Part shown: positions 6,472-13,232 of the stretch, piece by piece | Layout: every line of letters starts with the position of its first letter | Numbering within the stretch: the first letter of the stretch is position 1 | Source of the DNA: JAXHLG01 sp046497225 | GTDB taxonomy: Bacteria > Patescibacteriota > Minisyncoccia > Moranbacterales > DUUL01 | NCBI GenBank assembly: GCA_046497225.1 | Contig: JAWOGA010000038.1 | Coordinates: forward strand, 1 to 20,084 | Direction of reading: 5' to 3' | Length of the DNA stretch: 20,084 bases | The notes under the pieces: generated by a model | Told to the model about the DNA's origin: nothing | The model's input: the letters and a program-made list of their open reading frames with translations, nothing else | Database searches by the model: none | Position numbers and translations under genes: made by a program

Positions 6472-7854
6472 ATGAGTAATAAAAAAGAAGATACGATGCA
6501 AAAAATCGTTTCTTTGTGCAAAAGGAGGGGTTTCATTTTTCCTTCCTCGGAAATTTATGGGGGTTTTGCCAATACCTACAGTTATGGTCCCTATGGAACT
6601 GAACTGAAAAATAATATTAAAAATTTGTGGTGGAAAAAGTTTGTTCATAACCGTGAAGATATGGTTGGCATTGATGGTCCCATTCTTTTGCATCCTAAGC
6701 TTTGGGAGGCTTCCGGTCACACTGCCGGATTCAACGATGCCATGGTAGATTGCAAAAATTGCAAAAAAAGATTTAGAGCAGATCATTTAGTGGAGGACGT
6801 AACCGGAGAGGATTTGGAAGGAGAGGTAGAAAAAATGAAAGAAGTTATTCAAAATAAAGACGTGAAATGCCCCGAATGCGATTCTTCTGATTGGACAGAT
6901 GTGAGAAAATTCAATTTAATGTTTGAGACTGAAATGAACGGCTTTTCAGGTAGTGTTTATTTGAGACCGGAAACTGCTGGTGCAATTTTTGTAGAATTCA
7001 AAAATGTTTTAAATTCTTCTCGGCAGAGAATTCCTTTTGGAATAGCTCAAATAGGAAAGGCTTTTCGAAATGAAATTGTAGCGGGGAATTTTATTTTCAG
7101 ATTAAGAGAATTTGAACAAATGGAAATTGAATATTTTATAAACCCCGAAGCTGATTGGGAAAAGGTTTTTGAAGAATGGCTTCAGCAGCAGGAAGAATTC
7201 ATCAAGGAATTGGGAGCAAAGGAAAAAGACTTGCAAAGACATGAACATCCCAAAGAAAAGCTCTCTCACTATTCCAGAAAAACAGTGGATATTGAATATA
7301 ATTACCCTTTCGGATTTAGTGAATTGTTTGGACTTGCTCATCGAGGAGATTTTGATCTCAGTTCTCATTCAAAGGCGTCTGGAGAAAAACTTGAGTATGC
7401 AGATCCGACAACCGGAAGAAAATATATTCCTCATGTCATAGAACCTACTTTTGGAGTGGATCGTTCCTTGCTGGTTTCTCTTTTAGCTGCCTATAAAGAG
7501 GAAAAAATGGAAGATGGAAATGAAAGAGTGGTGTTAAAATTTCCCAGAAAAATTTCTCCCATCAAAGTTGCTGTTTTTCCTTTATTGAAAAATAAACAAG
7601 AATTAATGGGCAAAGCTAAAAAGCTCTTTGATGATTTGAAAGAAAAGTTTGTTTGCGAGTTTGATGATAATGGCAATATCGGAAAAAGATATCGCCGGCA
7701 GGATGAGATAGGAACTCCTTATTGTGTAACGGTTGATTTTGATAGTCTTAAAGACGACACAGTAACCGTTCGCGACAGGGATACTATGAAACAAGAAAGA
7801 ATTGGTGTAAAAGATTTGGAAAATTACCTGAGAAAAGGTTTGAATAACGAGTAA
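6472..7854 (+). CDS. glyS: Glycyl-tRNA synthetase, single-chain class IIa type
   Basis: The enzyme charges tRNA-Gly with glycine. The 460-residue protein is the homodimeric (alpha2) type, not the two-subunit GlyQ/GlyS type. It shows class II motifs: motif 2 in QIGKAFRNEI (193-202), followed by RLREFEQMEIEYF (210-222), and motif 3 in VIEPTFGVDRSLL with Arg331. An inserted segment contains Cys94-x2-Cys97 and Cys133-x2-Cys136, a probable zinc site. Residues 363-456 match the anticodon-binding domain (IKVAVFP onward, ending in VTVRDRDTMKQERI). The symbol glyS follows usual naming for this form; glyQS is also used. Expression is probably induced when glycine is scarce, through the T-box leader. 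A strong symmetrical terminator follows 37 bases after the stop. No Shine-Dalgarno sequence is visible before the ATG. Confidence 0.96.
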   Translation: MSNKKEDTMQKIVSLCKRRGFIFPSSEIYGGFANTYSYGPYGTELKNNIKNLWWKKFVHNREDMVGIDGPILLHPKLWEASGHTAGFNDAMVDCKNCKKRFRADHLVEDVTGEDLEGEVEKMKEVIQNKDVKCPECDSSDWTDVRKFNLMFETEMNGFSGSVYLRPETAGAIFVEFKNVLNSSRQRIPFGIAQIGKAFRNEIVAGNFIFRLREFEQMEIEYFINPEADWEKVFEEWLQQQEEFIKELGAKEKDLQRHEHPKEKLSHYSRKTVDIEYNYPFGFSELFGLAHRGDFDLSSHSKASGEKLEYADPTTGRKYIPHVIEPTFGVDRSLLVSLLAAYKEEKMEDGNERVVLKFPRKISPIKVAVFPLLKNKQELMGKAKKLFDDLKEKFVCEFDDNGNIGKRYRRQDEIGTPYCVTVDFDSLKDDTVTVRDRDTMKQERIGVKDLENYLRKGLNNE

Positions 7855-7891
7855 TTCCTGAAAAAAGATAAAGGAAAATCGAAGAAATTAA

Positions 7892-7926
7892 ATACTACCA
7901 TATTACGTTATATGGTAGTATTTTTT
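7892..7926. terminator. Bidirectional terminator between glyS and the amidase gene
   Basis: A perfect 12-bp stem, ATACTACCATAT (7892-7903) with ATATGGTAGTAT (7910-7921), has a 6-base loop and a T run to 7926 on the + strand. On the - strand the stem is followed by a moderately T-rich stretch, so it can also serve the convergent amidase gene, which ends at 7970. Confidence 0.85.
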
Positions 7927-7969
7927 GAATTAAAATAATTTCTCCTTTTGTTTTTTAAAATAGTTTTTC

Positions 7970-8827
7970 TTAATTATGAATACTGTTTTTGCTTTTTAGT
8001 TGATCCCAATCAAAGTTCCAGGGATCGGTTTTTCTTTCCGGTGCGATGTCTTTATGTCCCAAAATATATTCAATATTATATTTATTTTCTAAATAATCAA
8101 CTAATTCATTTACACTTTCATATTGTTTTTTGCTATATTCATCTTCTTTAGTGTTCATTAATTCAACTCCCACAGAAAAGGCGTTAATGCTTTTTCTGCC
8201 ATCCGGCATTTCACCCTCTCCGGCATGATAAGCTATGTGCTCAGTGTCAACCAGTTGAAATACTTTTCCGTCCCTATCAACTACGAAATGCGGAGCAACT
8301 CCGTATTTTTTATACTCCTCCAATAGTCCTTTCAGATTATAAGGATCATCATGTAAAGCATCATATGAAGAATGAACAACAATCGTATCTACGTCTCGTC
8401 CTGTTGTTTTTTGAAAACCCCAATTTATTTGTTTAGTTGTGATGAATTCTTCCTCAGAGCTTTCTTCTTCGGTTTTTTTGTCTTCTGTTTCGGCCTTGGG
8501 GCTTGCTTCTTCTTGATTCTCATTTTCTTCTAAATTTCCAGTTTCGATTACTTTATCATTTGTCTCGTCTTTTTCCTTTTTAGATAAATAATTATCTATT
8601 TTTTTCTTTTCCAGGTCTTCTTTTTTTGCTACTGGAAGTTTTTCTTCTTGCTCTTCTTGATTGGATTGCGAATTTTGGTCTTGTTGGGAGTTGTTTTTTA
8701 CCACAATTTCTTTTGGTTTAGATGAATCTGAAAAAACAAAGGCGATTACAAGGCTTGTAAAAATTAAAATTACAATTATTGCAAATCCCACTAGTAAAAT
8801 TATAAGTAATTTTTTCTTGTTTTTCAT
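7970..8827 (-). CDS. Membrane-anchored N-acetylmuramoyl-L-alanine amidase (Amidase_2)
   Basis: This enzyme family cuts the amide bond between N-acetylmuramic acid and the stem peptide in peptidoglycan. The 285-residue protein has a basic N-terminus, one membrane segment (about 7-32), then a long low-complexity linker rich in Glu, Lys, Gln and Asn (about 35-130), and a C-terminal amidase domain (about 135-280). The zinc ligands can be placed at His152 (VVHSSYD), His258 and Asp268 (GHKDIAPERKTDPW), the AmpD-like His-His-Asp pattern; Glu222 in VGVEL is a candidate catalytic residue. The anchor plus linker implies that the domain reaches out into the cell wall. Roles in wall remodelling, daughter-cell separation or attack on neighbouring cells cannot be told apart from sequence. 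It is a single-gene unit with its own promoter and a shared terminator. Confidence 0.9.
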   Translation of the reverse strand: MKNKKKLLIILLVGFAIIVILIFTSLVIAFVFSDSSKPKEIVVKNNSQQDQNSQSNQEEQEEKLPVAKKEDLEKKKIDNYLSKKEKDETNDKVIETGNLEENENQEEASPKAETEDKKTEEESSEEEFITTKQINWGFQKTTGRDVDTIVVHSSYDALHDDPYNLKGLLEEYKKYGVAPHFVVDRDGKVFQLVDTEHIAYHAGEGEMPDGRKSINAFSVGVELMNTKEDEYSKKQYESVNELVDYLENKYNIEYILGHKDIAPERKTDPWNFDWDQLKSKNSIHN

Positions 8828-8856
8828 ATTTTAGATTTAATCTTTAGCACTTTTTT

Positions 8857-8865
8857 ATTATAGCA
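8857..8865 (-). promoter_or_regulatory. Extended -10 promoter of the amidase gene
   Basis: Read on the - strand, this is TGCTATAAT: a perfect TATAAT with the TGn extension. It lies about 30 bases upstream of the amidase ATG. The -35 region is weak, as is common for extended -10 promoters. Confidence 0.55.
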
Positions 8866-8936
8866 TATTTTAAAAACAGCATAAATTTTATAATGCAAAC
8901 TTTAATGGATTCTTTCGTAATAGTAATTGTGCAGGA

Positions 8937-8956
8937 AAGTAAATCCGCGGTTACTT
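8937..8956. repeat. Inverted repeat in the amidase/small-protein divergent gap
   Basis: AAGTAA (8937-8942) and TTACTT (8951-8956) flank a GC-rich centre that contains the palindrome CCGCGG. It lies 41 bases before the small exported protein gene. No T run follows, so it is not a terminator; an operator or 5' mRNA hairpin is possible. Confidence 0.35.
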
Positions 8957-8996
8957 GAATGCGCGAATATAACTTTTAATTAGTTAATTAGATTTT

Positions 8997-9404
8997 ATGA
9001 AACTAAATAAAAAAAGCGCTCTTTTCTATCTATTAGCGGGACTTGCTTTAACTTCAACCGGTTGGCTAGCTTACTCAGCAAATGCCTATTTGGGAGATTG
9101 TAGTCAAAGAGGTCCTAATTGTAATGAAGAAAGGCATCAAGAGATAATTCAGGCTTTGGAGGATAACGATTACAAAGCCTGGAGCAATTTAATGAATAAC
9201 AAAGGAAAAGTGACTCAGGCGATTAATGAGGACAACTTTTCTCAGTTTACCAAGGCATACAAGCTGGCTCAAGAGGGAAAATATGATGAAGCTGACCAAA
9301 TCAGGGAAGAGTTGGACTTAAGGAAAAGAGATGGAAAGCCTACGGGTAATAATTATGAGCGAGGTAAAGAGATGAAGCAAAAACAAGGAATGTTTAATAG
9401 ATAA
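8997..9404 (+). CDS. Small exported helical protein of unknown function
   Basis: I cannot assign a function. The 135-residue protein has a basic N-terminus (KLNKK), a hydrophobic core, and a likely signal-peptidase site after ANA (residue 30), so it is probably secreted or periplasm-facing. Two cysteines (35 and 42, in GDCSQRGPNC) follow and could form a disulfide or bind metal. The rest is charged and apparently helical. Two related segments stand out, each with small or hydrophobic residues followed by a polar-Tyr turn: QALEDNDYKAWSNLM and AYKLAQEGKYDEADQI. The C-terminus is basic and disordered-looking. I recall short proteins of this build, with an ExxDYxAW-like core, in other CPR genomes, but this is memory and not a search result. 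It is a monocistronic unit between two opposing genes, with a terminator after it. Codon use resembles the neighbours. Confidence 0.8.
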   Translation: MKLNKKSALFYLLAGLALTSTGWLAYSANAYLGDCSQRGPNCNEERHQEIIQALEDNDYKAWSNLMNNKGKVTQAINEDNFSQFTKAYKLAQEGKYDEADQIREELDLRKRDGKPTGNNYERGKEMKQKQGMFNR

Positions 9405-9446
9405 TTCTCTTGTTTAAAGGAAGTTTATCATGGGGAATAATTTAAA

Positions 9447-9490
9447 TTAAAACCCTTTGGCGCAACTTGCTAAGGGGTTTTAATTTTATT
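9447..9490. terminator. Bidirectional terminator between the small protein and PBP genes
   Basis: TTAAAACCCTT (9447-9457) pairs with AAGGGGTTTTAA (9472-9483) with one bulged G, leaving a 14-base loop. T-rich sequence follows on both strands. It sits between two convergent genes and adjoins the PBP stop codon (9489-9491). Confidence 0.78.
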
Positions 9491-11639
9491 ATTTTTTGTC
9501 ATCTTTATCATCATCTTTTTTATGGATTGCCTTCTCCCACAGCTCTAACATGGGATCTTTTTTATTTTCTTTTTTAGCTTCTCGCAGATTGTCTTTGTCT
9601 ATATAGTATAGAATGGAATGTTTTTCAGCATCATTTTTGGTTCTGATTTTATCTGGATCGGTTTTTTCAATTTTTTCTTTACTATCTAGCTTTTCTCCTG
9701 ACTTTTCATTGTAAAAAACAACATTTTCTTCTATCTTTCCGGTGATCATGGGAATATCCGATTCTTGTTTTTCATATTTTTTAAATTCTTCATTTGGATA
9801 TTTTTGCAATGCCCAGGAGGAGAATTCATTCCAGATCGGGGCGGCAACAAAAACTCCCGCAGCTCCTGAGAGCATTGGGGAATTGTCGTTATTTCCGGTC
9901 CAAACCCCAACAGCCAAAGAAGGAGTATACCCCACTGTCCAAGCATCTTGGTAATTCTGAGTAGTCCCTGTTTTAACTGCGACTTGTCTTCCCGGTATTT
10001 CCAAGGAATTACTTGATCCAAAGGTGGTTTGTCTGGCGGATTTATCAGTCAGAATGCTATTAATTTTTCGCGCAGTCTCAATTTGAAGAATCTTTTCTTT
10101 TTCTTTTTTGTGTTTGAAGATAACTTGACCGGCGCTATCTGTTATTTTTTTTATTGCGGTTGGATTGATTCTTTTGCCTTCATTAGCAAAAACAGAATAG
10201 GCGGATACTTCCTCTAAAAGAGATATTTCCGCGCTTCCCAACGCTAGAGATAATCCGTAACCCTTGGAACTTTTGATAGAATTAATGCCCATTTTTTTGG
10301 CTAGTTTCACAGTGTTGTCAATTTCAGCTAAATAAATTGTTTTAACTGCCGGCACGTTAATAGATCCGGCCAAGGCATTTCTCATGCTTATTAAACCATG
10401 GAAGGAGCCGGAATAATTGCGAGGAATGTAATTTTTTCCACTTCCATCCGGACCGAAATCCGTTTTAACATCATAAAGCTTAGTTTCCGGTTGGAAGCCT
10501 TTCTCAAAAGCAGCTGCATAAACCAGGGGTTTAAAAGATGAACCGGGTTGGCGCGGGCGAGTTGCTACATTAACCTCCCCATCTATTTTCAAATCAAAAT
10601 AATCTCTTGATCCGATCATCGCCAATATTTCTCCCTCTTTGGGATTCATTGCTACAAGAGCTGCATTTTCAGCACTCCATTTTTCTTTATTTTCATGGGC
10701 TTTCCTTTTTGCTATTTCTTGGCCGCGGTTTTGCATTTCCAAATCCAGGGTTGTTGTAATTTTCAAGCCGCCTTCTTTTATGAATTTTTCTCCGTATTTT
10801 TCTTCAAGTTGTTTTATAACATAAAAAACAAAGTGGGGAGAGATTATTTCGTCTTTTCTGGGTTTAATTTTTTCAAGGGTGTTGATAGCGAGAGCTTCAT
10901 TTATTTTGCCTTCTTTCACGAGACCCATTTCATTTATTTTGAGCAAAATATTTTTTTGTCTTTTTTCTAATTCTTTTGTGTTTTTTCCGTAAGGAGAAAG
11001 CGCTCCGGGCGCTTTAGGTAGCGCGGCGAGTAGGGCTGCTTCGTCTAATGTTAAGGCTTGCGCATCTTTGTCAAAGAATTTCTCCGAAGCGCTTTGAATC
11101 CCGTAAATATTTGAACCATAAGTTATTTTATTTAAATACATTTCCAGGATTTCTTCTTTGCTCGTAGTTTTTTCCATTTTGACTGCTAAAATCAACTCCT
11201 TGATTTTTCTTTCGTATGTTTTTTCTCTTGTTAGATATAAATCTCGCGCTAATTGCTGAGTAATAGTAGAGGCTCCTTGCAGACTTTCTTTGTTTTCAAG
11301 ATTTATTTTAGCGGCTCTTAAAATGGAAATTGGATCAAATCCTTTGTGTTCAAAAAAATTGTCATCCTCGGCCGCTATGGTGGCAATTTTTGCAGCAGCA
11401 GGAATGTTTTCATAGGAAATAACTTTTCTATCCTCTGTTCCATGAATTTCATAAAGCACAGTTTCCTCTGTTCTGTCATAAATAACAGAAGTTTGTTTCA
11501 TTCGAAAGGTGTTAATTCCTTCAATCGCCGGAGTCTCTTTATATAACTGATATCCATAACCGGACAAACTAAAAAAACCCATGAAAAAACAGATGGTTAA
11601 AACTAGGAAGCTTATTTTCAATAAAGATTTTATTTTCAT
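9489..11639 (-). CDS. Class A penicillin-binding protein (transglycosylase/transpeptidase)
   Basis: This bifunctional enzyme polymerises glycan strands from lipid II and cross-links their peptides on the outer face of the membrane. The 716-residue protein has an N-terminal membrane anchor (about 8-30). Its GT51 domain has catalytic Glu91 in EDDNFFEHKGFD, then GASTITQQLARDLYL (122-136), KIKELILAVKMEK and EEILEMYLNKITYGSNIYGI. The transpeptidase domain has all three motifs: SSFK with Ser367 and Lys370, SIN (426-428) and KTGT (556-559). The C-terminus is a charged tail ending in a run of Asp and Lys; no PASTA repeats are visible. It is PBP1A-like in domain order and size, but the pbpA/ponA/mrcA symbols cannot be assigned safely. 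A complete class A PBP suggests that the cell makes its own peptidoglycan. The gene is divergent from the foldase gene, with 203 bases between them. Confidence 0.95.
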   Translation of the reverse strand: MKIKSLLKISFLVLTICFFMGFFSLSGYGYQLYKETPAIEGINTFRMKQTSVIYDRTEETVLYEIHGTEDRKVISYENIPAAAKIATIAAEDDNFFEHKGFDPISILRAAKINLENKESLQGASTITQQLARDLYLTREKTYERKIKELILAVKMEKTTSKEEILEMYLNKITYGSNIYGIQSASEKFFDKDAQALTLDEAALLAALPKAPGALSPYGKNTKELEKRQKNILLKINEMGLVKEGKINEALAINTLEKIKPRKDEIISPHFVFYVIKQLEEKYGEKFIKEGGLKITTTLDLEMQNRGQEIAKRKAHENKEKWSAENAALVAMNPKEGEILAMIGSRDYFDLKIDGEVNVATRPRQPGSSFKPLVYAAAFEKGFQPETKLYDVKTDFGPDGSGKNYIPRNYSGSFHGLISMRNALAGSINVPAVKTIYLAEIDNTVKLAKKMGINSIKSSKGYGLSLALGSAEISLLEEVSAYSVFANEGKRINPTAIKKITDSAGQVIFKHKKEKEKILQIETARKINSILTDKSARQTTFGSSNSLEIPGRQVAVKTGTTQNYQDAWTVGYTPSLAVGVWTGNNDNSPMLSGAAGVFVAAPIWNEFSSWALQKYPNEEFKKYEKQESDIPMITGKIEENVVFYNEKSGEKLDSKEKIEKTDPDKIRTKNDAEKHSILYYIDKDNLREAKKENKKDPMLELWEKAIHKKDDDKDDKK

Positions 11640-11730
11640 GGATTTTTTATAAATGAGTTTTAACTTACTACGATTTTAAATTTTTTGAATTGCTTTTTTG
11701 AAATAACAAGGAGTAGAAATTTATTTTAAC

Positions 11731-11745
11731 TAGTCATTTTGACTA
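11731..11745. promoter_or_regulatory. Dyad overlapping the -35 box of the foldase promoter
   Basis: TAGTCA (11731-11736) and TGACTA (11740-11745) form a perfect inverted repeat around TTT. The right half overlaps the -35 box TTGACT (11739-11744). A repressor bound here would block the promoter. It lies in the divergent gap and could also affect the PBP gene. No regulator gene is in the window. Confidence 0.4.
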
Positions 11746-11767
11746 ATTTGGAAATATTGTTTAAAAT
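11739..11767 (+). promoter_or_regulatory. Promoter of the foldase-ferredoxin-protease block
   Basis: TTGACT (11739-11744) and TAAAAT (11762-11767) are spaced by 17 bases. The start would be near 11774, giving a leader of about 70 bases. No equally clear promoter is seen in the two gaps up to the HtrA gene, so this one may drive several genes. Confidence 0.55.
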
Positions 11768-11842
11768 AAATTCCAGGATCATCAAAGTTGATGAAAGATA
11801 TATAATAGGATTTTTTAAATACAAACTTTATATTTATAAAAA

Positions 11843-12892
11843 ATGAACGAAAACGAAGAAGCAAAGAAAAGAACTATTTTAAACAAAAAAACTATTTTCT
11901 TGTTGGCGGGCATTATTTTAATGCTGTTCTTAATTTCAGTTGTAAGCCTTTATTTTTTCACCGCTTCCGGTGACTGGTTTAGACCTGTTTTTAAAGCAAT
12001 TCCTTATCCCGCTGCCGTTGTTGGCAACAAAAGCATTGTTACCACCAAGGATTTTTTGTCTAATACGGATGCTATGAAGAAATTTTACCAGGAGAATGAT
12101 TTCTCGGAAATGGGACTTAGAATTGATTTTAGCACAGAAGATGGTAAAACAAGACTTAAAATAAAAGAAAAGGATGTTTTTAATAAGCTTGTTGAAAATA
12201 AAATTATTGAATTAAAAGCAAAAGAGCTGGGAATAAAGATTACAAAAGAAGAAGCAGCCGAGCAGATTATGGCAAAAGCTAAAGAAGCGGGAAGTCCGGA
12301 GGATTTAACTGCTAATCTAGATAGATTTTACGATTGGTCGCTACAAGATTTCAGGGATAAGGTTGTTGTCCCTCAAATGTATTTGAAAAAGTTAATGGAC
12401 CACTATAAAAATGAAGTTGCCAAAAAGAAAGATTTGCCTAAAATAACCAAGGCCAAAGAAGAGCTTGATGGGGGAGCGGATTTTGAAGAAGTTGCCAAAG
12501 AATATTCAGAAGGCGAAACCTCCGAAGAAGGTGGAGATCTGGGCTGGCTCAAAAAGGAGCACTTGGTTTCGGGGGTTGCTGAAAAGGTTTTTAAAATGAA
12601 GGAAGGAGAATATTCCAATATAATCCAAAGTTCACTCGGAAACCATATTGTTTATTTAGAGGAAACTCGAAAGAGCGGAGATGAAAAAGAGGTTAAAATT
12701 AAACAAATTTTTACCAGAGAGGGTGATTTTTTGGCCTGGTTGAATGAGATTAAAAAAGAAATCGGCGTTCAAGTTTTAATAGGCGGATATCATTGGAATG
12801 AGAAAGAAGCTGAAATTAATTTTTCAAATCCCGAACTTGAAAAAAAAGAGCGTTCCATCCGTATAAAATCAGAAGGAGACCCAAGTATTTAG
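11843..12892 (+). CDS. Membrane-anchored parvulin-type peptidyl-prolyl isomerase (PrsA/SurA-like)
   Basis: PrsA/SurA-type proteins help exported proteins fold, using a chaperone region and a parvulin domain that isomerises prolyl bonds. The 349-residue protein has a cytoplasmic basic start, one membrane segment (about 17-40), a helical SurA-N-like region (about 57-190), and a PPIC/rotamase domain (about 195-275) recognised by GADFEEVAKEYSEG, GGDLGWLKKEHLVSGVAEKVFKM and GNHIVYLEE. About 70 further residues of unclear fold end the protein. There is no lipobox cysteine, so the anchor is the membrane helix and not a lipid. It heads a + strand block with a ferredoxin, HtrA and ClpB, which fits a role in envelope protein quality control. 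The order TM, SurA-N, rotamase resembles PrsA more than SurA, but I leave the symbol blank. Confidence 0.88.
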   Translation: MNENEEAKKRTILNKKTIFLLAGIILMLFLISVVSLYFFTASGDWFRPVFKAIPYPAAVVGNKSIVTTKDFLSNTDAMKKFYQENDFSEMGLRIDFSTEDGKTRLKIKEKDVFNKLVENKIIELKAKELGIKITKEEAAEQIMAKAKEAGSPEDLTANLDRFYDWSLQDFRDKVVVPQMYLKKLMDHYKNEVAKKKDLPKITKAKEELDGGADFEEVAKEYSEGETSEEGGDLGWLKKEHLVSGVAEKVFKMKEGEYSNIIQSSLGNHIVYLEETRKSGDEKEVKIKQIFTREGDFLAWLNEIKKEIGVQVLIGGYHWNEKEAEINFSNPELEKKERSIRIKSEGDPSI

Positions 12893-12920
12893 ATGGGGTT
12901 AGGTTGTTTTGTTTGCAGGA

Positions 12921-12968
12921 GCTGGTTTTTGAAGAGGTTGCTTTTTGGTATAAATTTCAAAAACTAGC
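12921..12968. repeat. Imperfect 13-bp inverted repeat after the foldase gene
   Basis: GCTGGTTTTTGAA (12921-12933) pairs with TTCAAAAACTAGC (12956-12968) with one G-U, enclosing a 22-base loop. It lies 29 bases after the foldase stop codon. An A-rich sequence, not a T run, follows, so it is not a classical terminator. It may stabilise the foldase mRNA 3' end or partly separate it from the ferredoxin gene. Confidence 0.45.
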
Positions 12969-13031
12969 CTAAAAAACATTAAACGCAGGTTGTACTTAAT
13001 TATATTATATTTATTTTTAATTATTGTTTTT

Positions 13032-13223
13032 ATGAAAGTTACAATAGATAAAGGCAGGTGTATTGGATGTGGAGTTTGCCAATCTCTATGTGGGGAATGC
13101 TTCCAATTGAATGGCGATACAGCTATATTTGTGGGCGGAGAATGCAAAGATTGCAACCTGGAAGAAGTTGCGGACAGTTGTCCTGTTGATGCAATTAAAA
13201 TCGAAGAATCAGATAATAATTAA
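13032..13223 (+). CDS. Small single-cluster [4Fe-4S] ferredoxin
   Basis: Ferredoxins carry single electrons between redox enzymes. The chosen start (13032) gives 63 residues beginning MKVTIDKGRCIGCG. An in-frame ATG 14 codons upstream would add a hydrophobic run translated from an A/T-rich leader, and I reject it. Likely cluster ligands are Cys10, Cys13, Cys16 (CIGCGVC) and Cys50 in SCPVDAI. Four further cysteines (20, 23, 38, 41) are present. In related one-cluster ferredoxins an extra pair can form a disulfide; here CGEC and CKDC might do so or bind another metal, which is speculative. The partner enzyme is not in the window. The gene is 9 bases before the HtrA gene and surely co-transcribed with it. 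The SufC-like gene two genes further on is another Fe-S link. Confidence 0.88.
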   Translation: MKVTIDKGRCIGCGVCQSLCGECFQLNGDTAIFVGGECKDCNLEEVADSCPVDAIKIEESDNN

Positions 13224-13232
13224 TTTTTTTAT

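Noticed and set aside
7948..8151. 67-codon + strand frame opposite the amidase gene
   Set aside because: Its Phe/Tyr-rich composition is the mirror of the amidase coding strand, and it shows no family features.
8845..8865. TTAGCAC-like half of a CIRCE (HrcA) site near the amidase gene
   Set aside because: The second half (GAGTGCTAA) is absent and the gene is not a heat-shock gene. No CIRCE site is seen before clpB either.
9746..10021. Open frames overlapping the PBP gene on both strands
   Set aside because: The PBP frame has all catalytic motifs in order; the overlapping frames have no motif or plausible start context.
12990..13031. Longer ferredoxin start giving a hydrophobic 14-residue N-terminus
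   Set aside because: The extension is translated from an A/T-rich leader, and ferredoxins begin close to the first cluster motif; the ATG at 13032 fits the family.
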